The position numbers were made by a program, and so were the translations under genes. A model generated the notes under the pieces. It was not told where the DNA came from. It ran no database searches and saw nothing but the letters and a program-made list of their open reading frames with translations. DNA of 64,000 nt from Pseudoclavibacter sp. AY1H1 (GTDB lineage: Bacteria; Actinomycetota; Actinomycetes; Actinomycetales; Microbacteriaceae), in assembly GCF_002931055.1 (NCBI RefSeq), contig NZ_PSXX01000010.1:96407-160406 (forward strand). The letters are read 5' to 3'. Numbering within the stretch: the stretch's first letter is position 1; every line of letters begins with the position of its first letter. This document shows positions 24,550 through 32,447 of this stretch, piece after piece.

Positions 24550-25820
24550 GGGAGCCACCTTTCGTTGTAGTCGTCTGCGGCGGGGTCCGCCGTGGTCTTC
24601 GGGGTCGTGGATGCTCGCAGCTGGATTGCAGCGGCTGCGGTGAGCAGGGCGTTCGGGCCACCGAAGCTCCCTGGCTTGGTGGCGATGAGGCGTCCGTCAT
24701 CGGCGCGCATCGTGATGATGCCCGGCTCTGCTCTCCCGTCGGGGTCGAGGACGGGGTTCGGGTGGGTGAGCGAGGTGATGCCGAGCTCATCGAGGAATGC
24801 ACCGGCGGTCTCACCGCCGGTGAGCACGAGGTCGTGGTCGATGAGGGCGCCGGCACAGAGGCTCGCGAATGCTCTGGCGTACGCCGGACGGTCGATGACG
24901 GCGGCACGAGGATCGGCGTGGAGCACCCAGATCCGGGACGCGGTGGCGATCGGGGCGCGGGAGTCGCGGGGATCCAAGCGGGTGACCGTGGCCCCCGCGG
25001 CGCGCAGGGCCTCCACCTGTGCAAGCGCACTGGGCTCGGGCGAGCCGACCACGACGGCGACCGGTCGGCGATCTGGAGAACGAGCAGGCGGAGCAGGCGC
25101 GTGGTGGTCGGCAAGGGCCGCCGGTATTCCGATGCTGGGTCTCGAGTCGAGTTGCGCTGCCGAGACAGCTTGGATGAGGTCGGCCGCTCCGACCGCAGCC
25201 ACCGGCACGTCGAGGCGCACGATGCCGAGAGCCAGCCGCTCGAGGTCCGTGGTGGTCTCGGCGTCGACGAGGATGCACTCATGCGTCTCCGCCAGCTGGG
25301 CGAGCCGTCGGCCGAGCAGCGCCGGTGTGGGGAATCCACGCAGCTCATCGAGGTGGATCGAGAAGGTGGTGAGGTCTCCCGTGCTGTCACTGAGTCGTTC
25401 AGGTGCGCGGCTCGTCTCGCGCTGCCAGGCGGGAGTGACCGCGAGCGGCTCGCCGCCGACCAGGGGGCGTCCGGCGAGCACGGTGCGGCCGAGGCTCGGA
25501 GCGGCAGAGGTCATGACGATTGCGGCGTGCGCGGCGAGCGGCCGCAGCTCGGCGGCGATGTTCCCGCGCAGCTGGGAGTCGATCTTCTTCATGAGCAGGC
25601 CGGGGCGGTCACGCAGCGTGTGCAGCACGGTGCGGGTACGCGCTTCGGCAGCATCGGATGGCAGCGAGCGGCTGTCGGTATCGATGACGAGACGCGGCGC
25701 AGCAGAGGTGTGGGGGAGGCCTGCGGTGACGTCGCGCACGAGTGCGCTTGCGGGGCCGAGGGCACCCGCGGCCTCCACTGCGCCACTCAGATCATCGGCG
25801 ATGACAGTGAGGTGCTGCAT
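24546..25820 (-). CDS. four-carbon acid sugar kinase (DUF1537 family; DtnK/DenK type)
   Basis: A 424-residue sugar-acid kinase. The N-terminal domain opens with TVIADDLSGAVEAAGAL and contains KKIDSQLRGNIAAEL, the substrate region. The C-terminal nucleotide domain contains LVLTGGETAGAFLDELGI and ends with KPGSFGGPNALL. It phosphorylates a four-carbon aldonate such as D-threonate or D-erythronate at C4, feeding PdxA2, with which it overlaps by 4 bp. D-threonate versus D-erythronate cannot be decided from sequence. First gene of the leftward operon. Confidence 0.88.
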   Translation of the reverse strand: MQHLTVIADDLSGAVEAAGALGPASALVRDVTAGLPHTSAAPRLVIDTDSRSLPSDAAEARTRTVLHTLRDRPGLLMKKIDSQLRGNIAAELRPLAAHAAIVMTSAAPSLGRTVLAGRPLVGGEPLAVTPAWQRETSRAPERLSDSTGDLTTFSIHLDELRGFPTPALLGRRLAQLAETHECILVDAETTTDLERLALGIVRLDVPVAAVGAADLIQAVSAAQLDSRPSIGIPAALADHHAPAPPARSPDRRPVAVVVGSPEPSALAQVEALRAAGATVTRLDPRDSRAPIATASRIWVLHADPRAAVIDRPAYARAFASLCAGALIDHDLVLTGGETAGAFLDELGITSLTHPNPVLDPDGRAEPGIITMRADDGRLIATKPGSFGGPNALLTAAAAIQLRASTTPKTTADPAADDYNERWLP

Positions 25821-25893
25821 GGCTTGTCCTCTCTGCGGTCTGCCGTGGTTGCTGGGTCGCGGGAACCGTTGACATTGCGTGTTGTGAGCAGTC

Positions 25894-25962
25894 TTGCGCA
25901 GTTTGTGACGGTAATCAAGCCCATAGTGCGCGAACTGCGCGTATCTCTTGCGCGAAACGCGC
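25894..25962. promoter_or_regulatory. DeoR-type operator array in the divergent promoter
   Basis: Repeated words TTGCGCAG (25894), TGCGCGAA (25927), TGCGCG (25936) and TTGCGCGAA (25948) lie between the kinase and Nramp-like genes. The full word recurs inverted at 26046 and twice at 30515-30546, in front of every unit of the sugar-acid locus. Direct repeats of about 10 bp are the usual DeoR-family arrangement. Confidence 0.6.
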
Positions 25963-26045
25963 TTGTGATGTCAGACTGTCTTCGTCGCAGCGTGGCACAC
26001 CCCGCACTCGTGTGGGTCCCGTCGGCGCCGCATCCATCTGCACAT

Positions 26046-26054
26046 TTCGCGCAA
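26046..26054. promoter_or_regulatory. inverted copy of the operator word
   Basis: TTCGCGCAA, the complement of TTGCGCGAA, overlaps the AAGGAAG ribosome site of the gene at 26066, so a bound regulator would block translation start or early transcription. Confidence 0.5.
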
Positions 26055-26065
26055 GGAAGCCGAAC

Positions 26066-27502
26066 ATGACTGAACAGGCCAACACTCGAATCGCTGTCGC
26101 CGGCGATCCTGCGAACAACGAAGACCCGTACCACCTCGACCCCGCTGACGCGATCGAGCCACCCACCACGTTCCGTGGGCGACTCAAGTACCTGGGTCCT
26201 GGGCTTGTCATCTCGGCGGCCGTCGTCGGCTCCGGGGAGCTCATCACGACGACGGCACTCGGTGCCAAGGCCGGCTTCATCCTGCTCTGGCTCGTCATCA
26301 TCTCGACCGGGATCAAGGTCTGGGTGCAGCTCGAGCTCGCGCAGTGGACCATTCTCGCCGGCAAGCCGGCGCTCGAGGGGTACAGCAACGTGGGGCCGCG
26401 CGTCTTCGGCCGCGCGGGGTGGATCAACCTGCTCTGGGTCCTCATGGACTTCGCGAAGGTGCTCCAGCGTGGCGGCATCATCGGCGGTGCGGTCGCCTGC
26501 CTGAGTCTCGCGTTCCCGGTCATCGGGGAACCCCTCGGCCTGCCGTCCCTCATCTTCTGGACCGTGCTGAGCCTTGCTGTCGTGATCAGCCTCCTGCTGA
26601 CCAACAAGTACAGCGTCGTCGAACGGCTCTCTGTCGTGGCCGTCGTGCTCTTCACGATCATCACCGTGGCGCTCGCCCTCGCGCTGCCCTTCACCGGCTT
26701 CGCCTACAGCACTGCAGATATCGCTGGCGGCCTCACCTTCGCGCTCCCGGTCGGGGCCATCGGCTTCGCCATCGCCATGTTCGGCATCACCGGAGTCGGG
26801 GCGGACGAGATGACGACCTACACCTACTGGTGCATCGAGAAGGGATACGCACGGTACGTGGGACCGGACGACGGCAGTCCCGAGCGGGCCCGGCGCGCCC
26901 ACGGCTGGATTCGTGTGATGCGCACCGACGTGCTCGTCTCGTGGATCATCTCCACGATCTGCACGATGAGCTTCTATGTCATCGGCGCGGCCATCCTGCA
27001 CCCGCAGAACCTCGTCCCCTCCGGCAACGACATGATCGTCACGCTCTCGTCGATGTACACGTCCGTCATGGGGCCAGCCGGGTACTGGATCTTCATCGTC
27101 GGCGCGTTCATGGTGCTCTTCTCCACCTTCATCGCGTCGACGGCCAGCGTCCCGCGCCTGTGGGCGAACACCGCGTCCATCCTCGGCTTCTACGACTGGA
27201 CCAACCTGGCGACGCGCAAGCGCATCATCCGGGTCCTGACGGTCGTCTTCCCGATCATCTGGGCGCTCAGCTACCTCGTCATCCAGTCACCCGTGCTGAT
27301 GGTGCAGATCGGAGGAATCGCCAGCGGCATCTTCCTCGTCGCAGTGGTCATCGCGGTCTGGCACCTGCGCAAGCACCAGGTTGCACCAGAATTCAAGTCG
27401 AACCATTTCTTCACTGTCATGCTCGGGGTCTCCTCGTTCGCGGTCGCCGCACTCGGCATCTACTCCGCCCTCGAGATCCTCGGCCTCGGAATCGGAGCCT
27501 GA
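26066..27502 (+). CDS. Nramp-fold transporter lacking the metal-binding motifs
   Basis: A 478-residue, 11-12 helix protein of the Nramp/APC fold (GPGLVISAAVVGSGELITTTALGA at helix 1 matches the Nramp start). In true Nramp metal carriers helix 1 has DPGN and helix 6 has MPH; here these positions read GSGE and GADE (GITGVGADEMTTYTYW). The Asp, Asn and Met ligands for Mn/Fe are therefore missing. It is the first gene rightward from the operator array and overlaps a hydroxyacid dehydrogenase by one base, inside a sugar-acid catabolic locus, so uptake of the acid substrate, not metal, is the better guess. ATG 26066 has AAGGAAG at 26053. Confidence 0.85.
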   Translation: MTEQANTRIAVAGDPANNEDPYHLDPADAIEPPTTFRGRLKYLGPGLVISAAVVGSGELITTTALGAKAGFILLWLVIISTGIKVWVQLELAQWTILAGKPALEGYSNVGPRVFGRAGWINLLWVLMDFAKVLQRGGIIGGAVACLSLAFPVIGEPLGLPSLIFWTVLSLAVVISLLLTNKYSVVERLSVVAVVLFTIITVALALALPFTGFAYSTADIAGGLTFALPVGAIGFAIAMFGITGVGADEMTTYTYWCIEKGYARYVGPDDGSPERARRAHGWIRVMRTDVLVSWIISTICTMSFYVIGAAILHPQNLVPSGNDMIVTLSSMYTSVMGPAGYWIFIVGAFMVLFSTFIASTASVPRLWANTASILGFYDWTNLATRKRIIRVLTVVFPIIWALSYLVIQSPVLMVQIGGIASGIFLVAVVIAVWHLRKHQVAPEFKSNHFFTVMLGVSSFAVAALGIYSALEILGLGIGA

Positions 27503-28449
27503 TGCGACTGCGCGTCCTCACCCCATCGTTCGGCCGATACTCGAGCGAGCCGTCCGCGCTCGCCGTTGAGCTCGGGGTCGAGCTCGAGTACCAGACCGAC
27601 GGCCATCCGAAGGCGGCGGCCGACGTCGTCGCCGCGATCGGGGACGCACCTGCGGTGCTCGTCGGCCTCGATGAGGTCTCCGCGGAAGTGTTCGCGGCAT
27701 GTCCTCAGCTGAGGGTCGTCGCGAAGCACGGCGTCGGCACCGACAATATCGATCTCGCAGCTGCTGCGGCCGCTGGGGTGGTGGTGGTCAACACCCCAGG
27801 CGCGAATGCGGACGCTGTCGCAGATCTGACGCTGGGCCTCATGCTCGCGGGGTCGAGGCGCATCGTCGAAGCCGAGCGCAGTCTGCGCGCTGGGAACTGG
27901 GACGTCTTCCTGGGGGCTCAGCTCGGCGGGAAGCGCCTCGGTGTCCTCGGGTTCGGGCGCATCGGACGTGCCGTCGCGCATCGTGCGGTCGCGTTCGGGA
28001 TGCGCGTCTCGGCCTACGACCCGTACGTTCCGGCGTCGGTGCTCGAAGAGGCGGGCGTCGAGGCGGGTTCCCTCGATGAGATCGTCGCCTCGAGCGATAT
28101 CCTCACGCTGCACCTCCCCGGAGACAGCGGTCCGCTGCTGACCCGCGAACGAATCCTGCGCATGCCGCACGGTGCGGGGCTCGTCAATGCAGCCCGTGGT
28201 GGGCTGGTGGACGAGTCCGCGCTCGCGGAAGCCCTGGAATCCGGGCGGCTGGGCTTCGCGGCGCTCGATGCCCTGGAGCATGAGCCGCCGCGTGCTGACG
28301 ATCCGCTGCTGGTGGCGCCGAACCTCCTTCTCACACCGCATATCGGCGCGTTCACGGATGCGGCGAACACGGCGATGGGGACGATGGCCGTCGCAGAGGT
28401 GGCGAGAGTGCTCGGCGGCGGGGAGCCACGCTTCCGCGTCGGTGGTTGA
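27502..28449 (+). CDS. D-isomer-specific 2-hydroxyacid dehydrogenase (SerA-like)
   Basis: A 315-residue NAD-dependent dehydrogenase. The Rossmann motif is GVLGFGRIGRAVA (about 148-160). Catalytic residues are visible: Arg in NAARGGLVDE, Glu in LDALEHEPP and His in TPHIGAFT. The N-terminal substrate domain includes HGVGTDNIDL. ATG 27502 shares one base with the transporter stop (TGATG). It probably interconverts a 2-hydroxy and a 2-keto acid in the sugar-acid pathway. Followed by a perfect 42-bp hairpin. Confidence 0.88.
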   Translation: MRLRVLTPSFGRYSSEPSALAVELGVELEYQTDGHPKAAADVVAAIGDAPAVLVGLDEVSAEVFAACPQLRVVAKHGVGTDNIDLAAAAAAGVVVVNTPGANADAVADLTLGLMLAGSRRIVEAERSLRAGNWDVFLGAQLGGKRLGVLGFGRIGRAVAHRAVAFGMRVSAYDPYVPASVLEEAGVEAGSLDEIVASSDILTLHLPGDSGPLLTRERILRMPHGAGLVNAARGGLVDESALAEALESGRLGFAALDALEHEPPRADDPLLVAPNLLLTPHIGAFTDAANTAMGTMAVAEVARVLGGGEPRFRVGG

Positions 28450-28473
28450 TGCTCGCTGATCGTCCTCAGACAG

Positions 28474-28515
28474 CGAAGGCGGGGCCGCATCCACGTGGAT
28501 GCGGCCCCGCCTTCG
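28474..28515. terminator. perfect 42-bp hairpin terminator
   Basis: Arm CGAAGGCGGGGCCGCATCC continued by AC is followed at once by its exact complement. It separates convergent dehydrogenase and aldolase genes and can terminate in both directions. Confidence 0.85.
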
Positions 28516-28533
28516 TCGAGCGCCTGGTGTCGG

Positions 28534-29427
28534 TCAGCGGAGGCCGCGGGCCAGGTCAGCCTCCACGGTCTCCTTGACGGCTGCGATCGCTTCGTCCGAC
28601 AGCTGGTTGAAGGGAGCACGGCAGGGGCCCAGGCCGGCACCCCGCTGGTTGGCGGCGTGCTTCACGACCGAGTTCGGGTTGCCGAGTGCGAGGCAGTTCC
28701 TGATCGGGCGGATGCTGTCCTGCGCCTTGCGGGCGTCATCGAAGCTTCCAGTCCTGAACAGGTCGTAGATGCTGGCCATGACGCTCGGGTAGATGTTCGC
28801 GATGCCGCTGATGCCGCCCGTGCCGCCCGCCTGCAAAGCCCAGAGGTTCAGCGAGTCGTTGCCGGACATGACGGAGAACGTTGCCCGGTCGGTGCGTTCG
28901 AGGTACTGGAGGATGGTGTCGAAGTTGCCGCTAGAGTCCTTCACCGCGACGATGTTGTCGACGTGCGCCAGACGCTCGATTGTCGCGGGGGCGACGCTCA
29001 CGCCGGTGCGGGCGGGAATGTTGTAGACGATGATGGGTGCGTCAACGGCGTCGGCGACGGCCCGGAAGTGCGTCTCTAGCTCCTTCTGGGACGCGGCAGC
29101 GAAGTACGGGGCGATGATCGAGAGGCCGTCGGCGCCCGCTGCCGCGGCGTCCTTCGCGATGCTGATGGTCTCACTGGTGCTGACTGCCCCGGCGCCGACG
29201 ATGACGGGCACTCGACCAGCGACTTGGTCGATGACCACCCGTGTGACGTGGGCACGCTCGGCCGGTGACTGCACGAAGAACTCGCCGTTCGTGCCGAGCG
29301 CGAAGATGCCGTGCATGCCTGCTGCAAGCTGAGTGTCGAGGTGCGCGCGCATGGCGCCCTCGTTGAAGGTCTCGTCATCGTTGAAGGCGGTGGCGACGGC
29401 GGCGAAGATGCCTGAGAACTGCGGCAA
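28534..29427 (-). CDS. DapA/NanA family aldolase or dehydratase
   Basis: A 297-residue (alpha/beta)8 class I aldolase-like enzyme. The Schiff-base Lys163 lies in VAVKDSSGNF and the catalytic Tyr135 in IIVYNIPARTGV. The GTTGE motif of true DapA reads GTNGEFF, as in many sugar-acid aldolases, so lysine biosynthesis is unlikely. Expected chemistry is reversible cleavage of a 2-keto acid to pyruvate plus an aldehyde, or dehydration of a sugar acid. It follows the aldo/keto reductase 60 bp away in the same direction, under the operator at 30515. Confidence 0.85.
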   Translation of the reverse strand: MPQFSGIFAAVATAFNDDETFNEGAMRAHLDTQLAAGMHGIFALGTNGEFFVQSPAERAHVTRVVIDQVAGRVPVIVGAGAVSTSETISIAKDAAAAGADGLSIIAPYFAAASQKELETHFRAVADAVDAPIIVYNIPARTGVSVAPATIERLAHVDNIVAVKDSSGNFDTILQYLERTDRATFSVMSGNDSLNLWALQAGGTGGISGIANIYPSVMASIYDLFRTGSFDDARKAQDSIRPIRNCLALGNPNSVVKHAANQRGAGLGPCRAPFNQLSDEAIAAVKETVEADLARGLR

Positions 29428-29487
29428 GGTGTTCCTCTCATTGGGTCGTCGCCTGCGCGGCTACGCGGAGGCGCGATGGTCGTTGAC

Positions 29488-30468
29488 TCAGCGGTTGTAG
29501 AGCGGCATGGTGCCGCGGATGCCCGTGGTGGCCACATCGATCGCGTCGAGGATGTCGGCGGCGAGCGGGCCCTTGGCAACGGCTGCGATGTTGGACTGGA
29601 GCTGCGCGACGGTGCTCGTTCCGAGCAGGAGCGCGTCGGTGGCAGGCGAATGTGCCGCCCACCGGAGCGAGAGCTCCGCTTGCGGGATGCCGGCAGCGTC
29701 TGCGATATCCGCGAGGCTCTCCGCAGCCAGGGTGACGGTCTCTGAGAGGTATCGCTGGCGGTACATGTCTGCGAGCACGGAGCCTGTGAACCGGTCTGGC
29801 GTTCCTGCCGATGATGGGCGCCGCGCGAGGAGCCCGCCTGCGAGTGGGTTGTAGACCATGGTCGCGACGTCGTGGGTGCGGGCAGCTTCTGTCCACTCGT
29901 CTTCGATGCGCCGCGCGAAGATGCTGTACACGTTCTGCGCGACGGCAGGTCGGGGTGCGCCGGCTCGTGCGGCCTCCGTGATGAGGTCGACGACCTGCCA
30001 GGCGGCGAAGTTGGAGACTCCGAGGGCTCCGATCTTGCCTTCGGCGTGCAGCTCGGCGACCGTGCCCATGGTCTCAGCGAGGCCGGCGCTGCGGTCGGGC
30101 TGGTGGAGGTAGAAGAGGTCGATGCGGTCGACACCGAGGCGTCTGAGGGAGCCCTCCACGCTGGCGCGGAGTCCCTTGGCAGAGAGCGGAGAGCTGTCCC
30201 CTGCATCTGCGTGCGGCATCCCGGCCTTGGTCGCGAGCACGATGCGATCGCGGAAGCGTGCGACCGCGGGGGCGATCAGCGTCTCCGTGGTGCTCTTCGC
30301 GTACCCGTTGGCGGTGTCGATGCCCGTGATGCCGGATTCCACGGCGCTTTCGAAGATCTCGAGGGCAGTGGATGCCTCGACGGTGTCGCCGAACGACATC
30401 GTGCCGAGGACAAGGGGCGTCAGGTGCACTGAGGTGCCATCGAGTGCCAGCGGCTGTGCGCGAGTCAT
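29488..30468 (-). CDS. aldo/keto reductase in the sugar-acid locus
   Basis: A 326-residue AKR with the full tetrad: Asp51 and Tyr56 in DTANGYAKS, Lys81 in LATKAGM and His122 in YLHQPD. ATG 30468 is preceded by GAGGAG. It is first in a two-gene leftward operon with the DapA-like aldolase. It may reduce the aldehyde released by that aldolase or oxidise an incoming sugar; the order is inference. The promoter carries a perfect GTTGCGCGCAAC palindrome and TTCGCGCAA, linking it to the DeoR regulon. Confidence 0.87.
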   Translation of the reverse strand: MTRAQPLALDGTSVHLTPLVLGTMSFGDTVEASTALEIFESAVESGITGIDTANGYAKSTTETLIAPAVARFRDRIVLATKAGMPHADAGDSSPLSAKGLRASVEGSLRRLGVDRIDLFYLHQPDRSAGLAETMGTVAELHAEGKIGALGVSNFAAWQVVDLITEAARAGAPRPAVAQNVYSIFARRIEDEWTEAARTHDVATMVYNPLAGGLLARRPSSAGTPDRFTGSVLADMYRQRYLSETVTLAAESLADIADAAGIPQAELSLRWAAHSPATDALLLGTSTVAQLQSNIAAVAKGPLAADILDAIDVATTGIRGTMPLYNR

Positions 30469-30514
30469 TGGGTTCTCCTCGTCGAGTCGGGTGTTCAGCG
30501 TCTCATGATTGCAC

Positions 30515-30546
30515 GTTGCGCGCAACAGAATGCGTGCTTCGCGCAA
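30515..30546. promoter_or_regulatory. operator pair upstream of the AKR-aldolase operon
   Basis: GTTGCGCGCAAC (30515-30526) is a perfect 12-bp palindrome, followed by TTCGCGCAA (30538-30546). Same words as in the divergent promoter at 25.9 kb, so probably the same DeoR regulator. Confidence 0.6.
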
Positions 30547-30603
30547 TGTGGGGCCTGTGCGCGGTGCAGGGCTGAGCCGGCGAGCGCCGCGTAGGCTGAA
30601 GCC

Positions 30604-31323
30604 GTGCATCCTGAACCCGTGACGAAGGCGGCGCGAGCGCAGCTGGCCGAGCTCGCCGAGTGCGCGGCTGCTGGGCGAGAGCCTGCCGTGCACCTGTCGC
30701 CCGTCGATGAGCGCCTCGTGCGCGTCTCCCGTTCGGCCGCGGTGCTCATCCTCTTCGGCGTCCTCGACTCGCTTCCCAGCGATCGCGAAGCACAGGCCGG
30801 CGCCGTCTCCCGTGACCTCGACGTGCTGCTGCTCGCGCGAGCTTCGACGCTGCGCTCGCACCCGGGCCAGGTCGCGTTCCCGGGCGGCCGGGTCGACGCG
30901 GAGGACAGGGATGCGGTCGCGGCCGCGCTGCGCGAGGCGGTGGAGGAGACGGGGCTCGATGCCGATGGCATCGACGTGCTCGGCCCCCTCGAGCCCGTGC
31001 CCCTCACCTACTCGCGGCATCTCGTCACGCCCGTGCTCGCCTGGTGGCGGCGTGCGTCCGAGGTCGGTGTCGTCGATGAGGCGGAGTCGGCGGCCGTGTT
31101 CCGGGCCCCCGTCGCCGAGCTGCTGGACCCCATGAATCGGGGCACCACGGTGCTGCGCCGCGACGGCGAGGAATGGCGTGGGCCGGCGTTCATGGTGCGG
31201 AACGAATCGGGCGAGCACCTCGTCTGGGGCTTCACGGCGATGCTGCTCGACGGCATCTTCGACCGCCTCGGCTGGACCGAGCCCTGGGACCAGGCGCGGG
31301 AGTTCGAGCTCCCCGACGCCTGA
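30604..31323 (+). CDS. NUDIX hydrolase, CoA pyrophosphatase (NudL)-like
   Basis: A 239-residue NUDIX protein. The block LLARASTLRSHPGQVAFPGG is the NuCoA/UPF0035 signature that precedes the Nudix box, and REAVEETGL is the catalytic helix binding Mg. Relatives split CoA into 3'-phospho-ADP and phosphopantetheine. The Nudix-box spacing between GG and REAVEE seems slightly longer than canonical. GTG 30604 is used; a second GTG at 30619 is possible. It ends convergently against the LacI gene with a hairpin between. Confidence 0.87.
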   Translation: MHPEPVTKAARAQLAELAECAAAGREPAVHLSPVDERLVRVSRSAAVLILFGVLDSLPSDREAQAGAVSRDLDVLLLARASTLRSHPGQVAFPGGRVDAEDRDAVAAALREAVEETGLDADGIDVLGPLEPVPLTYSRHLVTPVLAWWRRASEVGVVDEAESAAVFRAPVAELLDPMNRGTTVLRRDGEEWRGPAFMVRNESGEHLVWGFTAMLLDGIFDRLGWTEPWDQAREFELPDA

Positions 31324-31334
31324 GCTCGCCAGTC

Positions 31335-31380
31335 GCCCGAATCGGCGTGGCGCGAGGCCGCGACCGCCGAGTCGGTGGGC
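31335..31380. terminator. hairpin between convergent NUDIX and LacI genes
   Basis: GCCCGAATCGGCG (31335-31347) pairs with CGCCGAGTCGGTGGGC (31365-31380) with small bulges. Confidence 0.55.
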
Positions 31381-32361
31381 TCATTCGCAGCCGCAGGACC
31401 TCCGGATGACGAGCTCGCCCCGAGGCCGCTCGTCCGGGATGCTCCCGACGCCGAGCAGCCGGAAGACGGCCTGCTCGGCGAGCTCGGCGATGGGCTGGGC
31501 GAGCGTCGTGAGCCCCGGCCAGGCGTACTCGGCGTCGTCCGTGCCGTCGAACGAGACGACGGCGACGTCGCCCGGCATATCGACGCCCGCCTCGTGGAGC
31601 GCCCGCATCGCTCCGATCGCGAGCTGGTCGGAGCTCATGAAGACCGCGTCGACCTGGGCGCTCGCGGCGGCGAGGTTGCGGCCGGCGAGGTACCCGGATC
31701 GGCGTTCGAAGTCGGCGGGGAACACGAGCCCGGGCTCGAGGCCGGCGGAGGCGAGCTCGGCGGTCCACCCGCCGTAGCGGGCATCCTTCGTCGAGCCGAC
31801 GAACGCGATCCTGCGGTAGCCGTGGTCGATGAGGTGGCGCGTGGCGTCGCGTGCGCCCTGATCGAGGTCGACGCCGACACCCATGGTGCCTGCGATGGGG
31901 TGGGGGTTGTTGAGGGTGGCCCAGCGGATGCCGAGCGCGTTGAAGGCGGTGACCTCGTTCGGGTGCACGATGGAGGCGACGAGGAATCCGTCGACCTGCC
32001 GGGAGGCGAGGGACCGGGCGAGTGCGATGGCCCGGTTGTCGTCGTCGCGCGAGTTCACGACGAGCACGGCGTAGCCCTCACGTGCCGCCACGTTCTCGAC
32101 CTGCTGGCACAGCTCCGACCAGAAGGGGTTCGTGGTGTCCGGCACGATGATGCCGATGAGCCGCGAGGACCCCATCTTCAGTGCGCGGGCCGCGGCGTTC
32201 GGCGTGTAGCCGAGGATGCGAATCGATTCGCGCACGCGCGCCGCGGTCGCCGGCGCGACGGGGGCACGGCCGTTGAGGGTGTACGTGACGACGGCATCGC
32301 TGACACCTGCGTGGCGCGCAACGTCCCGGCGCGTGACCTTCCGGGGTGCACCTTCGGGCAT
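31381..32361 (-). CDS. LacI family transcriptional regulator
   Basis: A 326-residue LacI repressor. The N-terminal HTH is VTRRDVARHAGVSDAVVTYT with the hinge NAAARALKMGSSRLIGIIVP. The sugar-binding periplasmic-binding-protein-like domain follows (FVGSTKDARYGGW, VFMSSDQLAIGAMRAL, VVSFDGTDDAEY). An unusual Cys pair ends the protein (RRSCGCE). ATG 32361 lies behind GAGGAG. It sits next to the MocA and carbohydrate ABC genes and probably binds the TATTTACTCGC boxes at 33764 and 33818. Confidence 0.9.
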   Translation of the reverse strand: MPEGAPRKVTRRDVARHAGVSDAVVTYTLNGRAPVAPATAARVRESIRILGYTPNAAARALKMGSSRLIGIIVPDTTNPFWSELCQQVENVAAREGYAVLVVNSRDDDNRAIALARSLASRQVDGFLVASIVHPNEVTAFNALGIRWATLNNPHPIAGTMGVGVDLDQGARDATRHLIDHGYRRIAFVGSTKDARYGGWTAELASAGLEPGLVFPADFERRSGYLAGRNLAAASAQVDAVFMSSDQLAIGAMRALHEAGVDMPGDVAVVSFDGTDDAEYAWPGLTTLAQPIAELAEQAVFRLLGVGSIPDERPRGELVIRRSCGCE

Positions 32362-32447
32362 CACTACTCCTCGTTCACTCGAGTCGATCTTACGGTCGAT
32401 GCGGGCGCCCGAATCCTCGGACGCCCGCATCTTCATCGCTCGCTCCG

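Noticed and set aside
23554..24558. PdxA as a vitamin B6 biosynthesis gene
   Set aside because: The overlap with a DUF1537 kinase and the DeoR regulator fit the PdxA2 catabolic type; no other pyridoxine genes are near.
26066..27502. Mn/Fe transporter MntH
   Set aside because: Both metal-ligand motifs are replaced and the context is catabolic.
28534..29427. DapA in lysine biosynthesis
   Set aside because: The GTNGEFF motif and the operon with an aldo/keto reductase under catabolic control argue for a sugar-acid aldolase or dehydratase.
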